This document shows positions 29,266 through 38,038 of a DNA stretch of 64,000 nucleotides, piece by piece. The stretch is taken from positions 105,703 through 169,702 of the forward strand of contig NZ_JACJFM010000006.1 of assembly GCF_014164585.1 (NCBI RefSeq), written 5' to 3'. Each line of letters starts with the position of its first letter. The first letter of the stretch is position 1. The notes beneath the pieces are model-generated. The model had not been told where the DNA came from and ran no database searches. It saw only the letters and a list, made by a program, of their open reading frames with translations. A program made the translations under genes and the position numbers. Origin of the DNA: Oceanospirillum sediminis. GTDB taxonomy: Bacteria > Pseudomonadota > Gammaproteobacteria > Pseudomonadales > Halomonadaceae.

Positions 29266-29299
29266 AGAAAAAGGACGGGGCTATGGTCCGTCCCGTCCT
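29266..29299 (-). terminator. Terminator after metal ABC permease gene
   Basis: On the minus strand GGACGGG pairs with CCCGTCC and is followed by T5. It separates the permease gene from the second binding-protein gene, which may therefore be expressed at a lower level or separately. Confidence 0.75.
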
Positions 29300-29310
29300 G
29301 ATGGTGATGA

Positions 29311-30219
29311 TCAGGCAATACGTAATATTTTCAGTTGATTCAGCAGTACAGTACTCAGGAACAGGGTACTGGCAAGGAGTACGATAGCGGCTCCTGAAGG
29401 CACAGGCAGTTCAAAGGCCATCGGCAGTACCACTCCAGCAACACAACAGCCGGTTGAGATCAGTAATGTCCGGATAAAGAACTGACGAATATTACGACTG
29501 ATCAGTCGGGCCGTTGTAGCCGGAATCAGCAGTAAAGCTCCAACCAGAACCGCACCGATAATTTTCACTGCCGCGACTGTGACCAGAGCAATCAGAAGGA
29601 TAAAGGCATAATCAAACAGGGTAACTCTGGCTTTTTCACCACCCACGCCCTGAACCCGTGCCAGATCCGGTTGCAAAGAGGCCATCAGAGCCTGATTCGC
29701 AAATCTCAGAGCCAACAGCAGACTAATAGCAGAGATAATCGCCAGGATCAGCAGATCTACTGGTGTTACGGTCAGAATAGAGCCGAACAGCACATTTTCC
29801 AGGATATGTACGTTGACCTTTTTTGCCACATATAGCAATAGTGCGGCACCCAGAGCGATAGCAAAGGCCAGAAAGACGCCTACCAGGGCATCATATGGTA
29901 CCTGTGTCCGGCTTTTGACCCAGTGCAGTAACAAGGCAAAACAGAGACAGAAACTGAATAAAGCAGCGACAGGTTGAGTGGCGGGTTCCCCCAGTAAAAT
30001 ACCAATGGCAATACCGGTCAGAGCACCGTGGCCAACGGCCTCAGAGAAAAACGCCAGGCGTTTAACCACCACCAGGGTGCCCAGAGCGCCCAGCAATGGA
30101 CCGGTTAACAGTGCTGCAATGAGAGCATAAGTGACAAAAGGATACTGAAACATCTCTGGTAACATGCCTTGCGTCACCAGAGTGGTGATAAACTGATGCA
30201 GGCTGTCAATCATGAACAA
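29311..30219 (-). CDS. Metal ABC transporter permease (ZnuB-like)
   Basis: 302 residues with about eight hydrophobic helices, the ABC-3 family fold (LGALGTLVVVKRLAFFSEAVGHGALTGIAIG is the typical cytoplasmic loop region). The family imports zinc, manganese or iron. It overlaps the ATPase gene by 10 bp, so it is translationally coupled. The metal cannot be read from the permease; Fur-like boxes upstream of the locus favour iron or manganese, family resemblance favours zinc. Confidence 0.9.
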   Translation of the reverse strand: MFMIDSLHQFITTLVTQGMLPEMFQYPFVTYALIAALLTGPLLGALGTLVVVKRLAFFSEAVGHGALTGIAIGILLGEPATQPVAALFSFCLCFALLLHWVKSRTQVPYDALVGVFLAFAIALGAALLLYVAKKVNVHILENVLFGSILTVTPVDLLILAIISAISLLLALRFANQALMASLQPDLARVQGVGGEKARVTLFDYAFILLIALVTVAAVKIIGAVLVGALLLIPATTARLISRNIRQFFIRTLLISTGCCVAGVVLPMAFELPVPSGAAIVLLASTLFLSTVLLNQLKILRIA

Positions 30220-30950
30220 ACCTCCGAAGTGCTGCTGGTCCGGGATACTGTCAGTGACCTGGCCGGTATGTCATCCTGATTGTGGCTGGCACCATAAATC
30301 TGTTCAGGAGAGCCAGAGCGTTCTATGCCCTGATTAACGACAACGACCTGATCAGCGTGCCGACGGACAAAATCATGATCATGATGTACCATCACCAGAG
30401 TGCACCGCTGTGCTTTTAACTGAAGAATCAGTTGTTCAATGGTCTGTTGCGCATCCTGATCCAGGCCCGTCATCGGTTCATCCATAAACCACAGCGTTGT
30501 GTCCTGAGCCAGCGCACGGGCGAACAGCAGACGTTGACGCTCTCCACCTGACAGCTGGCCCAGCTTTCTCTGTGTTTTATCCTGCAGACCAACTTTCTCC
30601 AGCAGGCTCTGAAGTCGTTGTTTCTGGGCTTTACTCTTTTTCAGAAAAAATGCCCGTGTATGAATGCTGGCGTGTAAATAATCTTCAACGGTAACAGGTA
30701 AGGTGGCATCAAAAAACGCCAGTTGAGGTATATAAGCAGGCAAACTGGCTTTGCCTGGCCATTGCCAGTGAATGTCTCCGCTATGGGGCATAAGTCCCAT
30801 CATAGATCTCAGCAGAGATGATTTACCGGCACCATTCGGGCCTGTGAGCAAATGAAGCTTACCGGCTTCAAGCGTCAGGTTGGCAGGTTTAAGCAGGGTA
30901 TTATCGCCAATTATCAGACCTGTCTGGTTCAGTATGATGGATGGTCCCAT
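30210..30950 (-). CDS. Metal ABC transporter ATPase (ZnuC-like)
   Basis: 246 residues. Walker A GPNGAGKSSLL, signature LSGGERQRLLFARAL, Walker B TLWFMDEPMTGLD and switch His in VHHDHDF are intact. The ATG follows the TAA of the binding-protein gene with no gap, and its end overlaps the permease gene. It powers the importer. Confidence 0.93.
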   Translation of the reverse strand: MGPSIILNQTGLIIGDNTLLKPANLTLEAGKLHLLTGPNGAGKSSLLRSMMGLMPHSGDIHWQWPGKASLPAYIPQLAFFDATLPVTVEDYLHASIHTRAFFLKKSKAQKQRLQSLLEKVGLQDKTQRKLGQLSGGERQRLLFARALAQDTTLWFMDEPMTGLDQDAQQTIEQLILQLKAQRCTLVMVHHDHDFVRRHADQVVVVNQGIERSGSPEQIYGASHNQDDIPARSLTVSRTSSTSEVCS

Positions 30951-31907
30951 TTATTCTGCTCCTGCCGGAACAGAATCTGACGACAGGGCTTCTGTCAGCG
31001 CCTGGCTCAGTGTTTTCAGGTTCTGTTCCATCTCCAGATAAACCTTATCTTTTCCATAGGAGCCGTAAGTCATATGAGAGAAATGATGTAACCGGATACC
31101 TGTGGCTCTTTCAATCGTGCTGACGTAACGGTTGTCCATGTCCAGTTCGGTAAATAGCAGGTTGACATTGGCTTTACGGATTCTGTCGATAGTTTTCTGC
31201 AGTTGAGTGGCGCTGGGTTCAACGCCATGAGCGGGCTCAATGACAGTATCAATGCCAATACCAAATTCCTGCAGAAAGTACCCGTAGGCGTTATGAGTAC
31301 TGGCGATGCGAACCTGACTCAGATCCTGACCCGATAGCTCTCTCATATAATTGTTTTTCAGGCCGCGCAGTTTTCTGGCATAGATAATGGCGTTTTTCTG
31401 GAAATAACGCGCATTATCCGGGTCGAGGTTACCCAGCTCACGGGCAATGGTGTAGACCTGTCGAATTGATGCATCAATAGAAACAAAGGTGTGGGGGTTC
31501 CAGGCGTTCTGAGTGTTGGCTGCAGCCAGCAGAGGCACATCTTTATTGGCATTAATCAATGTCAGCCGGTCTTTCAGTTCCGGTTGGCTATGAATCAGTT
31601 TTTCAACGGCATGAGTCGCAAACTCATCATGTCCGATACCATTCAGCACCAGCGCATCCATTGTGAGTAAACGTTTCAGGTCAGCGGGTTGTAGTTCATA
31701 ACTATGGGGATTAAATCCGGCATCGACCAGAGGCACAATTTCAGCTCTATCCCCGACGACGTTCGCGACGTAGCTGTAATAAGGGTGAAGTGTAATACCG
31801 ACTTTTAATGGCGCAGCCTGCAGATTACCGGATAACAGTACCAGAGTGCTCAGCAACACTGACAGCGCCCGGCCAGAAAAAACAGTTAATATTCGGATAG
31901 CTTTCAT
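30951..31907 (-). CDS. Metal ABC transporter substrate-binding protein (ZnuA-like)
   Basis: 318 residues with signal peptide (about 1-31, ending LSGNLQA). Cluster A-I features: GFNPHSYELQPADL with a metal-ligand His, ASTHNAYGYFLQEFGI with the second His, and LLFTELDMDNRYVSTI near the third ligand. The His-rich loop usual in zinc-specific ZnuA is absent, so manganese or iron remains possible. It directly precedes the ATPase gene. Confidence 0.9.
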   Translation of the reverse strand: MKAIRILTVFSGRALSVLLSTLVLLSGNLQAAPLKVGITLHPYYSYVANVVGDRAEIVPLVDAGFNPHSYELQPADLKRLLTMDALVLNGIGHDEFATHAVEKLIHSQPELKDRLTLINANKDVPLLAAANTQNAWNPHTFVSIDASIRQVYTIARELGNLDPDNARYFQKNAIIYARKLRGLKNNYMRELSGQDLSQVRIASTHNAYGYFLQEFGIGIDTVIEPAHGVEPSATQLQKTIDRIRKANVNLLFTELDMDNRYVSTIERATGIRLHHFSHMTYGSYGKDKVYLEMEQNLKTLSQALTEALSSDSVPAGAE

Positions 31908-31926
31908 ACTTGAGGGTCCCGGATGT

Positions 31927-32484
31927 TCAGAATTCAGTAATCTGTAATTGCCAGTGTTCAGTCTCGTGACAACTCTGATGCTTTCCCGGATCTGACTGGC
32001 GGGTATAAATATGTCCGGGGGATTGTGAAGATTCCGGAATCACCAGTAGAAAGGTCGTACGGGTTTGCAGAGCGATACCCAGGTAACAACCTCTATCAGG
32101 CATTTGCCACTGATAATCAGCGGTCACTGAATGAAAGGGAGGAATCATCATCTCTTCCAATGTTTTAATATCAGGCCACAGGTTGTCGGTTTGCTGTAAA
32201 AATCGGATTTCTGTAATCGCATTACTCAGGCTGGTCAGCATGGCTTTGTCCTGAGTGTTCAGCTCCAGATGGCTGGATTTTTCCGGTGGTATTGTCTGGT
32301 TAAACCAGATTCCTGTTCCACCGGCGAGTAAGATGAGCAGCAGAGCCAGCAAACACCAGCGGGTTTCTTGTTGGCCATTCAGGGGATGGATGATCTGAAT
32401 CTCACCAGCAGAACCCCCTGGCCCTGCTGGTTGATCAGACTGACGCTCGTCCCTTTGTAAATATTCCTTACTATAACTCGTCAT
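31927..32484 (-). CDS. Single-TM protein of metal-uptake locus (possibly DUF6162)
   Basis: About 185 residues: a charged N-terminal tail, one helix (WCLLALLLILLAGGTGIWF), then an extracytoplasmic domain (YQWQMPDRGCYLGIALQ, then HQSCHETEHWQLQITEF). It recalls DUF6162 proteins that accompany zinc ABC genes in marine Gammaproteobacteria; unverified. The ATG at 32484 overlaps the stop of the upstream gene; earlier in-frame starts up to 32520 exist. The His/Cys-containing C-terminus could bind metal. Confidence 0.65.
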   Translation of the reverse strand: MTSYSKEYLQRDERQSDQPAGPGGSAGEIQIIHPLNGQQETRWCLLALLLILLAGGTGIWFNQTIPPEKSSHLELNTQDKAMLTSLSNAITEIRFLQQTDNLWPDIKTLEEMMIPPFHSVTADYQWQMPDRGCYLGIALQTRTTFLLVIPESSQSPGHIYTRQSDPGKHQSCHETEHWQLQITEF

Positions 32485-32824
32485 AATCAATCTCAACCGG
32501 CGCTTCGTGCCCGGCATCAAAACGGATGTAAAACTCTCCCTGAGGGCGTTCGAAAACCACCTGAGAGGCCTGGCTGGTTTTCAAACTCAACAGAACATTG
32601 TCGTCGTAATCCAGCACTGTAACTTTCTTGTTAACGGCCAGGCTGCCATCGCTGAAACCAGCTTCGCACGTTACTGAATTGCTTTCGATAATACAACTCA
32701 TTAACGGATAGTGAGCATTCGCATTTATGGATGAAAGCAGCAGCAAGGCTGCACACAGACATTTAAGATGTCTGTGCACAACCCGCAAGTCAGTCATCCG
32801 AAACCATTGTGTGCTTGTCATCAT
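32471..32824 (-). CDS. Small secreted protein of metal-uptake locus
   Basis: 117 residues with a signal peptide ending SSINANA before HYPLMSC. The mature part is about 80 residues, beta-rich, with two Cys (SCIIESNSVTCEAGF) and an acidic end (EAPVEIDYDEL). It resembles a trimmed carboxypeptidase-regulatory or DUF4198-type beta-sandwich. Its stop overlaps the next gene start by 14 bp. Function unknown; position suggests a periplasmic metal-handling accessory. Confidence 0.6.
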   Translation of the reverse strand: MMTSTQWFRMTDLRVVHRHLKCLCAALLLLSSINANAHYPLMSCIIESNSVTCEAGFSDGSLAVNKKVTVLDYDDNVLLSLKTSQASQVVFERPQGEFYIRFDAGHEAPVEIDYDEL

Positions 32825-32839
32825 TGCAGGGTCCCAACG

Positions 32840-33700
32840 TTATGGAAGTTGAGTTTCAAAAGTCATGTACAGGATATGTCCGGCTTCGTCCGCTCGGTCA
32901 TTGTTTATTTCCTGTTTCAGGTATGCACTCAGATACCAGGGACCAGCCATGTCAGGAGTGAAACGTACCATACCGTCTTTATCTGATTTTATTTTGATCA
33001 TCTGGCGATCATTGCGGTATTTAGTGCCATGAGGTGTCAGCTCAACATCGACATCTTCGGCAGGTTTTCCATCCATAAATAGCTGAAACTCAGTTTCTTC
33101 TCCGGCAACAACATCACTGGGATGGGTTGGTCCTGCCAGTTCAAGGCCTTTGTTTTTCAGTGTCAGGACACTGTTATCTGGTGCCTGCCAGGTAATAAAG
33201 CTCATAGTTGAAATCTGGTAGAGCATGGTTTTAACATCACGGGCGTTATCTGGCAGACGTTTTTTAGCTTCCAGTTTGTCAACGAACATGCGTTTTTCGG
33301 CATCGCGTTTGCCTGAAACGTAATGGGTGATATAAACCGGTGGGCGCTGAGTGGACAGCTTCCAGGTACCAGGCTGATCAATTTGCAGGTCAAATACACT
33401 GCGGCGATGCCCTTTAAAGTAACTGCTTACACGTTGTTTACTGCCATCCGGAGCAATGATCTCTGCTTTATCCAGAGACAAAGGCTTATCAACGCCAAAA
33501 ATAGTGTGAGACGCTGAGGCATCAACGGTAATCCACTCCGCTTCTTCACCGGACAGATTAAATTCATGAGGCAGTAACCACATAGGGTGTGCCATGGCCA
33601 GGCCGCTTGCTGACAGGCTTAATGCTGCCGTCAGCAGAGCTTTTTTCATATGACGCTTAATCGGATGAATGGCTGAATCAGATAAAAAATTTAAAGGCAT
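32840..33700 (-). CDS. DUF4198 domain periplasmic protein
   Basis: 286 residues. The translation from 33700 has AGGAG 5 nt upstream, although its n-region is long; the signal peptide is KKALLTAALSLSASGLAMA before HPMWLLPHEF. The HPMWLLP start, FMDGKPAEDVDVELTPHG and WYLSAYL fit DUF4198, a family linked to nickel, cobalt and other metal uptake loci. Probably a periplasmic metal-binding partner of the TonB receptor or ABC importer. Confidence 0.85.
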   Translation of the reverse strand: MPLNFLSDSAIHPIKRHMKKALLTAALSLSASGLAMAHPMWLLPHEFNLSGEEAEWITVDASASHTIFGVDKPLSLDKAEIIAPDGSKQRVSSYFKGHRRSVFDLQIDQPGTWKLSTQRPPVYITHYVSGKRDAEKRMFVDKLEAKKRLPDNARDVKTMLYQISTMSFITWQAPDNSVLTLKNKGLELAGPTHPSDVVAGEETEFQLFMDGKPAEDVDVELTPHGTKYRNDRQMIKIKSDKDGMVRFTPDMAGPWYLSAYLKQEINNDRADEAGHILYMTFETQLP

Positions 33701-33738
33701 AAGAGCTCCTTTCAGATAACGTATTAAAAAAGCAAAGT

Positions 33739-34272
33739 TCAGTATTGCTGTACCACAACAGGTCCCAGCTCTTTACCGGCTTTGATGCGATAGGTTTGCT
33801 GGCCATCAGGCAAAGTGAAGCCTTGCTTCAGCTGAGTACGACTACCGTGCTCTCGCGAAGCCTCTAGTCGAAGTGTGTACTTACCTGGTGAAACAGCCTG
33901 TCCGGACATATCCGTACCGTCCCAGTTGAGAGTAAAGGTTCCGGGTGCTCGGGTTGCGCCTGAGATACCATCCAGGTCTTCTTCCTGATAACGGCCTGAT
34001 TTTCTCCACCAGCGGCGCAGATCTTTCAGCCATTTCTTGTCTTCATGCCAGACAGCCAGTGTCTTAACCGCTTTGCCTTTTTCGTTTTCAATCCAGACAG
34101 CAACATAGGGGCGCTGATACTGGCCGCTGGCAATTTCAGGCAAAGTGAACTCAATATTCAAAGCCTTCTGGTCAGATGAAGCTTGCAGAGCTCCGGATAA
34201 AACCAGTCCGGATGCCAGCAAAGCGGTAGCAATCAGCTTATTAACAGAGGGAGATAAAACAGAAAACATCAA
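33739..34272 (-). CDS. DUF2271 domain periplasmic protein
   Basis: 177 residues with a signal sequence (LIATALLASGLVLSGALQA). The family markers are VAVWIENEKGKAVKTLAVW, LRRWWRKSGRYQEEDLDGISGATRAPG and WDGTDMSGQAVSPGKYTLRLEASREHG. DUF2271 proteins are usually next to PepSY membrane proteins and TonB receptors, as here. It overlaps the PepSY gene stop by 4 bp. Confidence 0.87.
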   Translation of the reverse strand: MMFSVLSPSVNKLIATALLASGLVLSGALQASSDQKALNIEFTLPEIASGQYQRPYVAVWIENEKGKAVKTLAVWHEDKKWLKDLRRWWRKSGRYQEEDLDGISGATRAPGTFTLNWDGTDMSGQAVSPGKYTLRLEASREHGSRTQLKQGFTLPDGQQTYRIKAGKELGPVVVQQY

Positions 34273-34934
34273 AGTGTGCTCCAGTACATCAGTAAGAGAA
34301 TGCCTGTTCCCACTCCGCTGATACCCAGTAACCGGGCCCGGCGCTTTTTCTGAGGCAGTAATAGCCAGAAACCACTCAGGGTAAACAGCAGCATGATCAG
34401 AGCGGACAGGTCGATAAATAGTTGCCAGACAGGGCCGGAGTGACGCCCTTTATGCAGATCGTTAAGGATATGAATCGCTCCGGCATTTTTTTGCTCCAGA
34501 ACGACTTCGCCAGAGTTCAGGTCAAACTCTGCAATGCTGTAACCACCGGGTTGCTGGATATCAATCACCAGCAAGCGTTCTTCTTCATCCCAGTCCAGGT
34601 GTATTTCCTGGCCTCTGACACTGTATTCATCCCGTAACCAGTGGATCAGAGGGGCTGCCAGGGTGATCACATCGTCTTGATCAGGTGAATCAGAGTCCGC
34701 ATTCAGTGAGTCTGGAGGCGTGCTCTGAACAGGTATCAGAGTCTTCAGTAAGTTTTCAGGCAGCTCAGCTTCTGTCATTTGAGAGGGTGGAGTATCGCTG
34801 AACCAGTCCTGATGGTTCAATGTGATGCCCGTAATAGTGAAGAACAGTATAATCAGCAGCATCAGCATGGATGAATACAGATGGATGGCTCTTACGGTAC
34901 GGTGTGGAAACAGGTTTGCCAGTTTATCTATCAC
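34269..34934 (-). CDS. PepSY-associated membrane protein
   Basis: 221 residues. TM1 (SSMLMLLIILFFTITGITL) is followed by NHQDWF, a periplasmic PepSY-like domain, and TM2/TM3 near the C-terminus (ALIMLLFTLSGFWLLL, then GTGILLLMYW). PepSY membrane proteins accompany siderophore and metal receptors, some acting as ferric reductases. Four-base overlap with the DUF2271 gene indicates coupling. Confidence 0.85.
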   Translation of the reverse strand: MIDKLANLFPHRTVRAIHLYSSMLMLLIILFFTITGITLNHQDWFSDTPPSQMTEAELPENLLKTLIPVQSTPPDSLNADSDSPDQDDVITLAAPLIHWLRDEYSVRGQEIHLDWDEEERLLVIDIQQPGGYSIAEFDLNSGEVVLEQKNAGAIHILNDLHKGRHSGPVWQLFIDLSALIMLLFTLSGFWLLLPQKKRRARLLGISGVGTGILLLMYWSTL

Positions 34935-35006
34935 GGTTATTCCTGAACTTATTATTTCAGATATTTGCCTATCCCGGATTCTGCTGCAGAACGTTTTCCG
35001 ATACGC

Positions 35007-35038
35007 AAAAAGGGCCGAAGAGATAAACTCCCCGGCCT
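35007..35038 (-). terminator. Terminator/attenuator between TonB receptor and PepSY genes
   Basis: On the minus strand AGGCCG-GGGAG pairs with CTC-TTCGGCCCT and is followed by T5. It should reduce transcription of the downstream accessory and ABC genes relative to the receptor. Confidence 0.65.
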
Positions 35039-35098
35039 GCGCGATGAAACAGAACGGTTGTTATTTTATTATTGTCTTCAGTATCATGATGCTGGCTG

Positions 35099-37045
35099 TC
35101 AGAAGCTGTAAGCTGCTGTCAGTTTAAAATTACGGCCTGGCTCCGAATCATCCAGAATCAGCTGTCCAAACCTTGGGTGATTGCTTTCACCGATGCGGGA
35201 TACATGAGATACATAGTACTCATCAAACAGATTCTCTATACCTGCCGTCAGCACCAGGCCTTCAGCCGCAGCCGGAGACCAGCGAACAGAGAGACTGTGT
35301 ACGTCATAGCCCTTTTTATCCAGCTTGTCTTCGTCCAGAACGACCTGAGACTCCCACTCCAGCTCCAGGTTATGAGCAGGCAGAGCATAGTCGACAGTCA
35401 TTGAAATGGTGTCACCGGACTCATCACTGACAGGCTCACCGGTTTCTTTAACCTCTGAGTTAGTTCGAGCATAAGTCAGTAGCAGACCAAGATCATCTTT
35501 ATCCATTTTTACGCTGGCTTCGAAGCCTTTCAGAGTGACTTCATTCTGATTGTGCCAGCCAGAGTCACTGCTATATTCAATACGATCATCAATCTGAGTG
35601 TTAAAGAGTGTCAGAGCCATTGCGAGCTTATCCAGACTACCAACATTCTGCTGATTAAAGCGGAAACCCAGCTCGCTATTCAGACCGGTTTCTGGTTTCA
35701 AGGCAGGATTTGCCGGATTGACAGTGTCGGCGTAGAAAGCTTCTTCCAGGTTAGGTCCCTGAAACAGGCTGGTTGTTGCAGCCCGCAGAGTGAAACTGTC
35801 AGAGACATCCAGCTCTCCCGCCAGACTCCAGGTCGTTTCATCGTATGTTTTGTCTGCCATAGAGGTGTTCAGGTCATAATGATTCTGGCGAATACCAGGA
35901 ATCAGGCGTGCATTACCAAACGCGATCTCATTTTCCACATAAAGAGCCGCATTGGTCGCATCTTCTCCACCGTAATCAACACCATCTTTATGCACTCTGC
36001 TCTCTTCTTTATTAATCTCGCCGCCATAGCGCAGAGTATGGGTAATATTGCCGGATTCAATCAGGGACTCCGCCAGAATCTTCGCACCGGTATTCTCAAC
36101 ACGACCGGCTTTCACCCGATAGTCGTCGGTGTTTTCTTCGCGCTCCAGTTCAAGCTCATTACGGTAGGCGTTGGCTTTCAGATACAGGTTTTCACCTTTG
36201 TCCAGCTCATAGACGGCCGTCAGAGTGGAGCGGTCATAAGTGGTTGGATAAAGTTTGTCGCCGGTAATCGCTTTGTTGGTAGCAACACCCATATCCGCAC
36301 GGAAAGGATAATCGCCATCATCCTTATAGCGGTCATAACCCAGCTCAATCCGGTTTTCATCATTCAGATCGAAACCCGCTTTCAGCATACCGTTTACGAT
36401 ATCACCATCGTTGCCGAGGCTTTCACGGCCTTTGCCATCTTCAGGGTTATCACGATCTACCTGATAAATGTACGCCAGCATATCGACGTTGTCTGATACC
36501 TGGCCATAGCCTGTCAGGGAGTAACCAAAGTATTTATTGGATGCCACATTGCCCTGAATACGAGCACCAAAGCGCTGATCGGCCCGCAACAGGTCAGCAG
36601 CATCTTTAGTTTCAAACTCTACCGCACCACCCAGTGCACCAGTCAGTACAGAGTTAGCACCCACCTGAATGTTAGCAGCCTTCAGAATATCCGGATTGAT
36701 CAGCAGGTTTCCTGCATGATGGTACATGTAAGCATTCTGACTGGCACCATCAATGGTGATATTCAGGTCGGTATCATCCAGAGCACGAATATTAATTTTC
36801 TGTACCATAGAGTGAGTACCACCAATCTCAACTCCTGGCAGAGATCGCATCAAATCACTTAAATGATCCGCTTGTTTCAGCTCAATATCATCATCACCCA
36901 GAAAGGCAGAGGTACTGGATACCTGTGTAGCCCAGACCTCAGTGGTTCCCGTTGCTGTGGATTGTTCCTGTGCCCAGGCTGCCGTGCTGGCCATTCCGAT
37001 AGCAACTACAAGCGGCAATTTTTTAAGTGATGGTTTGCTTTTCAT
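35099..37045 (-). CDS. TonB-dependent outer-membrane receptor
   Basis: 648 residues. Signal peptide about 1-25 (ending AAWAQ), TonB-box-like TEVWATQV, plug domain (about 45-165, LSDLMRSLPGVEIGG, INIRALDDTDLNITIDGASQN), then a 22-strand barrel with NPANPALKPETGLNSELGF and the terminal GRNFKLTAAYSF ending in Phe. The ligand is unknown; heme FRAP/NPNL motifs are not evident. Two Fur-like boxes upstream suggest metal repression. It heads the metal-uptake locus, and AAAGGTG precedes the ATG. Confidence 0.93.
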   Translation of the reverse strand: MKSKPSLKKLPLVVAIGMASTAAWAQEQSTATGTTEVWATQVSSTSAFLGDDDIELKQADHLSDLMRSLPGVEIGGTHSMVQKINIRALDDTDLNITIDGASQNAYMYHHAGNLLINPDILKAANIQVGANSVLTGALGGAVEFETKDAADLLRADQRFGARIQGNVASNKYFGYSLTGYGQVSDNVDMLAYIYQVDRDNPEDGKGRESLGNDGDIVNGMLKAGFDLNDENRIELGYDRYKDDGDYPFRADMGVATNKAITGDKLYPTTYDRSTLTAVYELDKGENLYLKANAYRNELELEREENTDDYRVKAGRVENTGAKILAESLIESGNITHTLRYGGEINKEESRVHKDGVDYGGEDATNAALYVENEIAFGNARLIPGIRQNHYDLNTSMADKTYDETTWSLAGELDVSDSFTLRAATTSLFQGPNLEEAFYADTVNPANPALKPETGLNSELGFRFNQQNVGSLDKLAMALTLFNTQIDDRIEYSSDSGWHNQNEVTLKGFEASVKMDKDDLGLLLTYARTNSEVKETGEPVSDESGDTISMTVDYALPAHNLELEWESQVVLDEDKLDKKGYDVHSLSVRWSPAAAEGLVLTAGIENLFDEYYVSHVSRIGESNHPRFGQLILDDSEPGRNFKLTAAYSF

Positions 37046-37059
37046 TTAACACACCTTTC

Positions 37060-37074
37060 TGATAATGGTTCTCA
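37060..37074. promoter_or_regulatory. Fur-like box 1 of TonB receptor gene
   Basis: TGATAATGGTTCTCA matches the 7-1-7 Fur core TGATAAT-N-ATTATCA in 12 of 14 positions. It is 15 bp before the receptor ATG, so a bound repressor would block elongation or initiation. Confidence 0.6.
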
Positions 37075-37104
37075 ATGGCGGTGTGTATTCTCGGGATATT
37101 TAAT

Positions 37105-37123
37105 GTTAATGAGAATGAAATTT
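37105..37123. promoter_or_regulatory. Fur-like box 2 of TonB receptor gene
   Basis: GTTAATGAGAATGAAATTT matches the 19-bp Fur consensus in about 12 positions, and its flanks form a TGTTAA/TTTACA dyad that could also suit Zur. Family identity (Fur or Zur) cannot be settled by eye. Confidence 0.45.
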
Positions 37124-37263
37124 ACACTCTTTACGTTTCAGGGTGAAAAAAGAACCGCTTCGGGTAGAGATTACAGAGTTTATTGAGTAGAGATCACAGG
37201 GTTTGTTGTACAGGGCTGTAAGCAGGTATGATGCGAGTCGCTCGATAACAGGAGATACAGGCA

Positions 37264-37983
37264 TTGTCCGATATGACAGATACAGCAATACTCTATTCTT
37301 TCCGGCGTTGCCCCTATGCTATGAGAGCCAGGCTGGCCATTATGAGTGCAGGTCAGCAGGTTGAGTTACGTGAAATTGTGCTAAAAAATAAGCCTGAACA
37401 TATGCTGACCATAAGCCCGAAAGGTACGGTTCCTGTACTGATCTTACCGGATGGACAGGTGATTGATGAGAGCCGGGACATTATGCAATGGGCCCTGAAT
37501 CAGAGTGATCCGGATGGTTTGCTGAAGACTCCGGGTGGCTGGCAGTATGAAGCGCTCCAACAAAAACTGGTTGCACTGACAGATTATAACGACGGCGAGT
37601 TTAAACATTGGCTGGATCGTTATAAGTACGCGGATCGTTATCCTGAAAAAACGGCTGAAGCTTACCGTCAGAAAGGGGAACACTTTCTGTTACAGCTGGA
37701 ACAGCTCTTAGCCGAGTTACGGACTCAGTCTGAAGGCGATTATCCGGCAGCACAGGCGCGCCCTGTCTTTCTATCTGGTGAGGCCCCATGCCTGGCAGAT
37801 ATCACCATTATGCCTTTTATCCGTCAGTTTGCGCATGTCGACCGGGACTGGTTTTACAAAGCGCCTTACCCTGAATTACACGCCTGGTTGCAATGGTGGA
37901 TTGCCAGTGATCTGTTTACGCAGGCAATGAAAAAATATTCGCCCTGGTGTGATGGCGATGAGCCAATATATATTCTGAACTAA
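37264..37983 (+). CDS. Glutathione S-transferase family protein
   Basis: 239 residues. The thioredoxin-fold N-terminal domain has FRRCPYAMRARLAI, a glutaredoxin-like CPYA active site, and PKGTVPVLILPDGQVIDES with the glutathione-binding ES pair; a helical C-terminal domain follows. Initiation is probably at TTG 37264, since AGGAG is 9 nt before it and 18 nt before the next in-frame ATG (37273). Divergent from the TonB receptor. Confidence 0.87.
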   Translation: MSDMTDTAILYSFRRCPYAMRARLAIMSAGQQVELREIVLKNKPEHMLTISPKGTVPVLILPDGQVIDESRDIMQWALNQSDPDGLLKTPGGWQYEALQQKLVALTDYNDGEFKHWLDRYKYADRYPEKTAEAYRQKGEHFLLQLEQLLAELRTQSEGDYPAAQARPVFLSGEAPCLADITIMPFIRQFAHVDRDWFYKAPYPELHAWLQWWIASDLFTQAMKKYSPWCDGDEPIYILN

Positions 37984-38038
37984 ATAAATTTGCCCTGTGT
38001 GGAAGCGATTCTGAAATACAGCCTGAATGGAGATAATG

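Noticed and set aside
35552-36496. 314-codon frame antisense to the TonB receptor
   Set aside because: Shadow of the receptor gene: Ile/Val-rich low-information composition and no ribosome site or motif.
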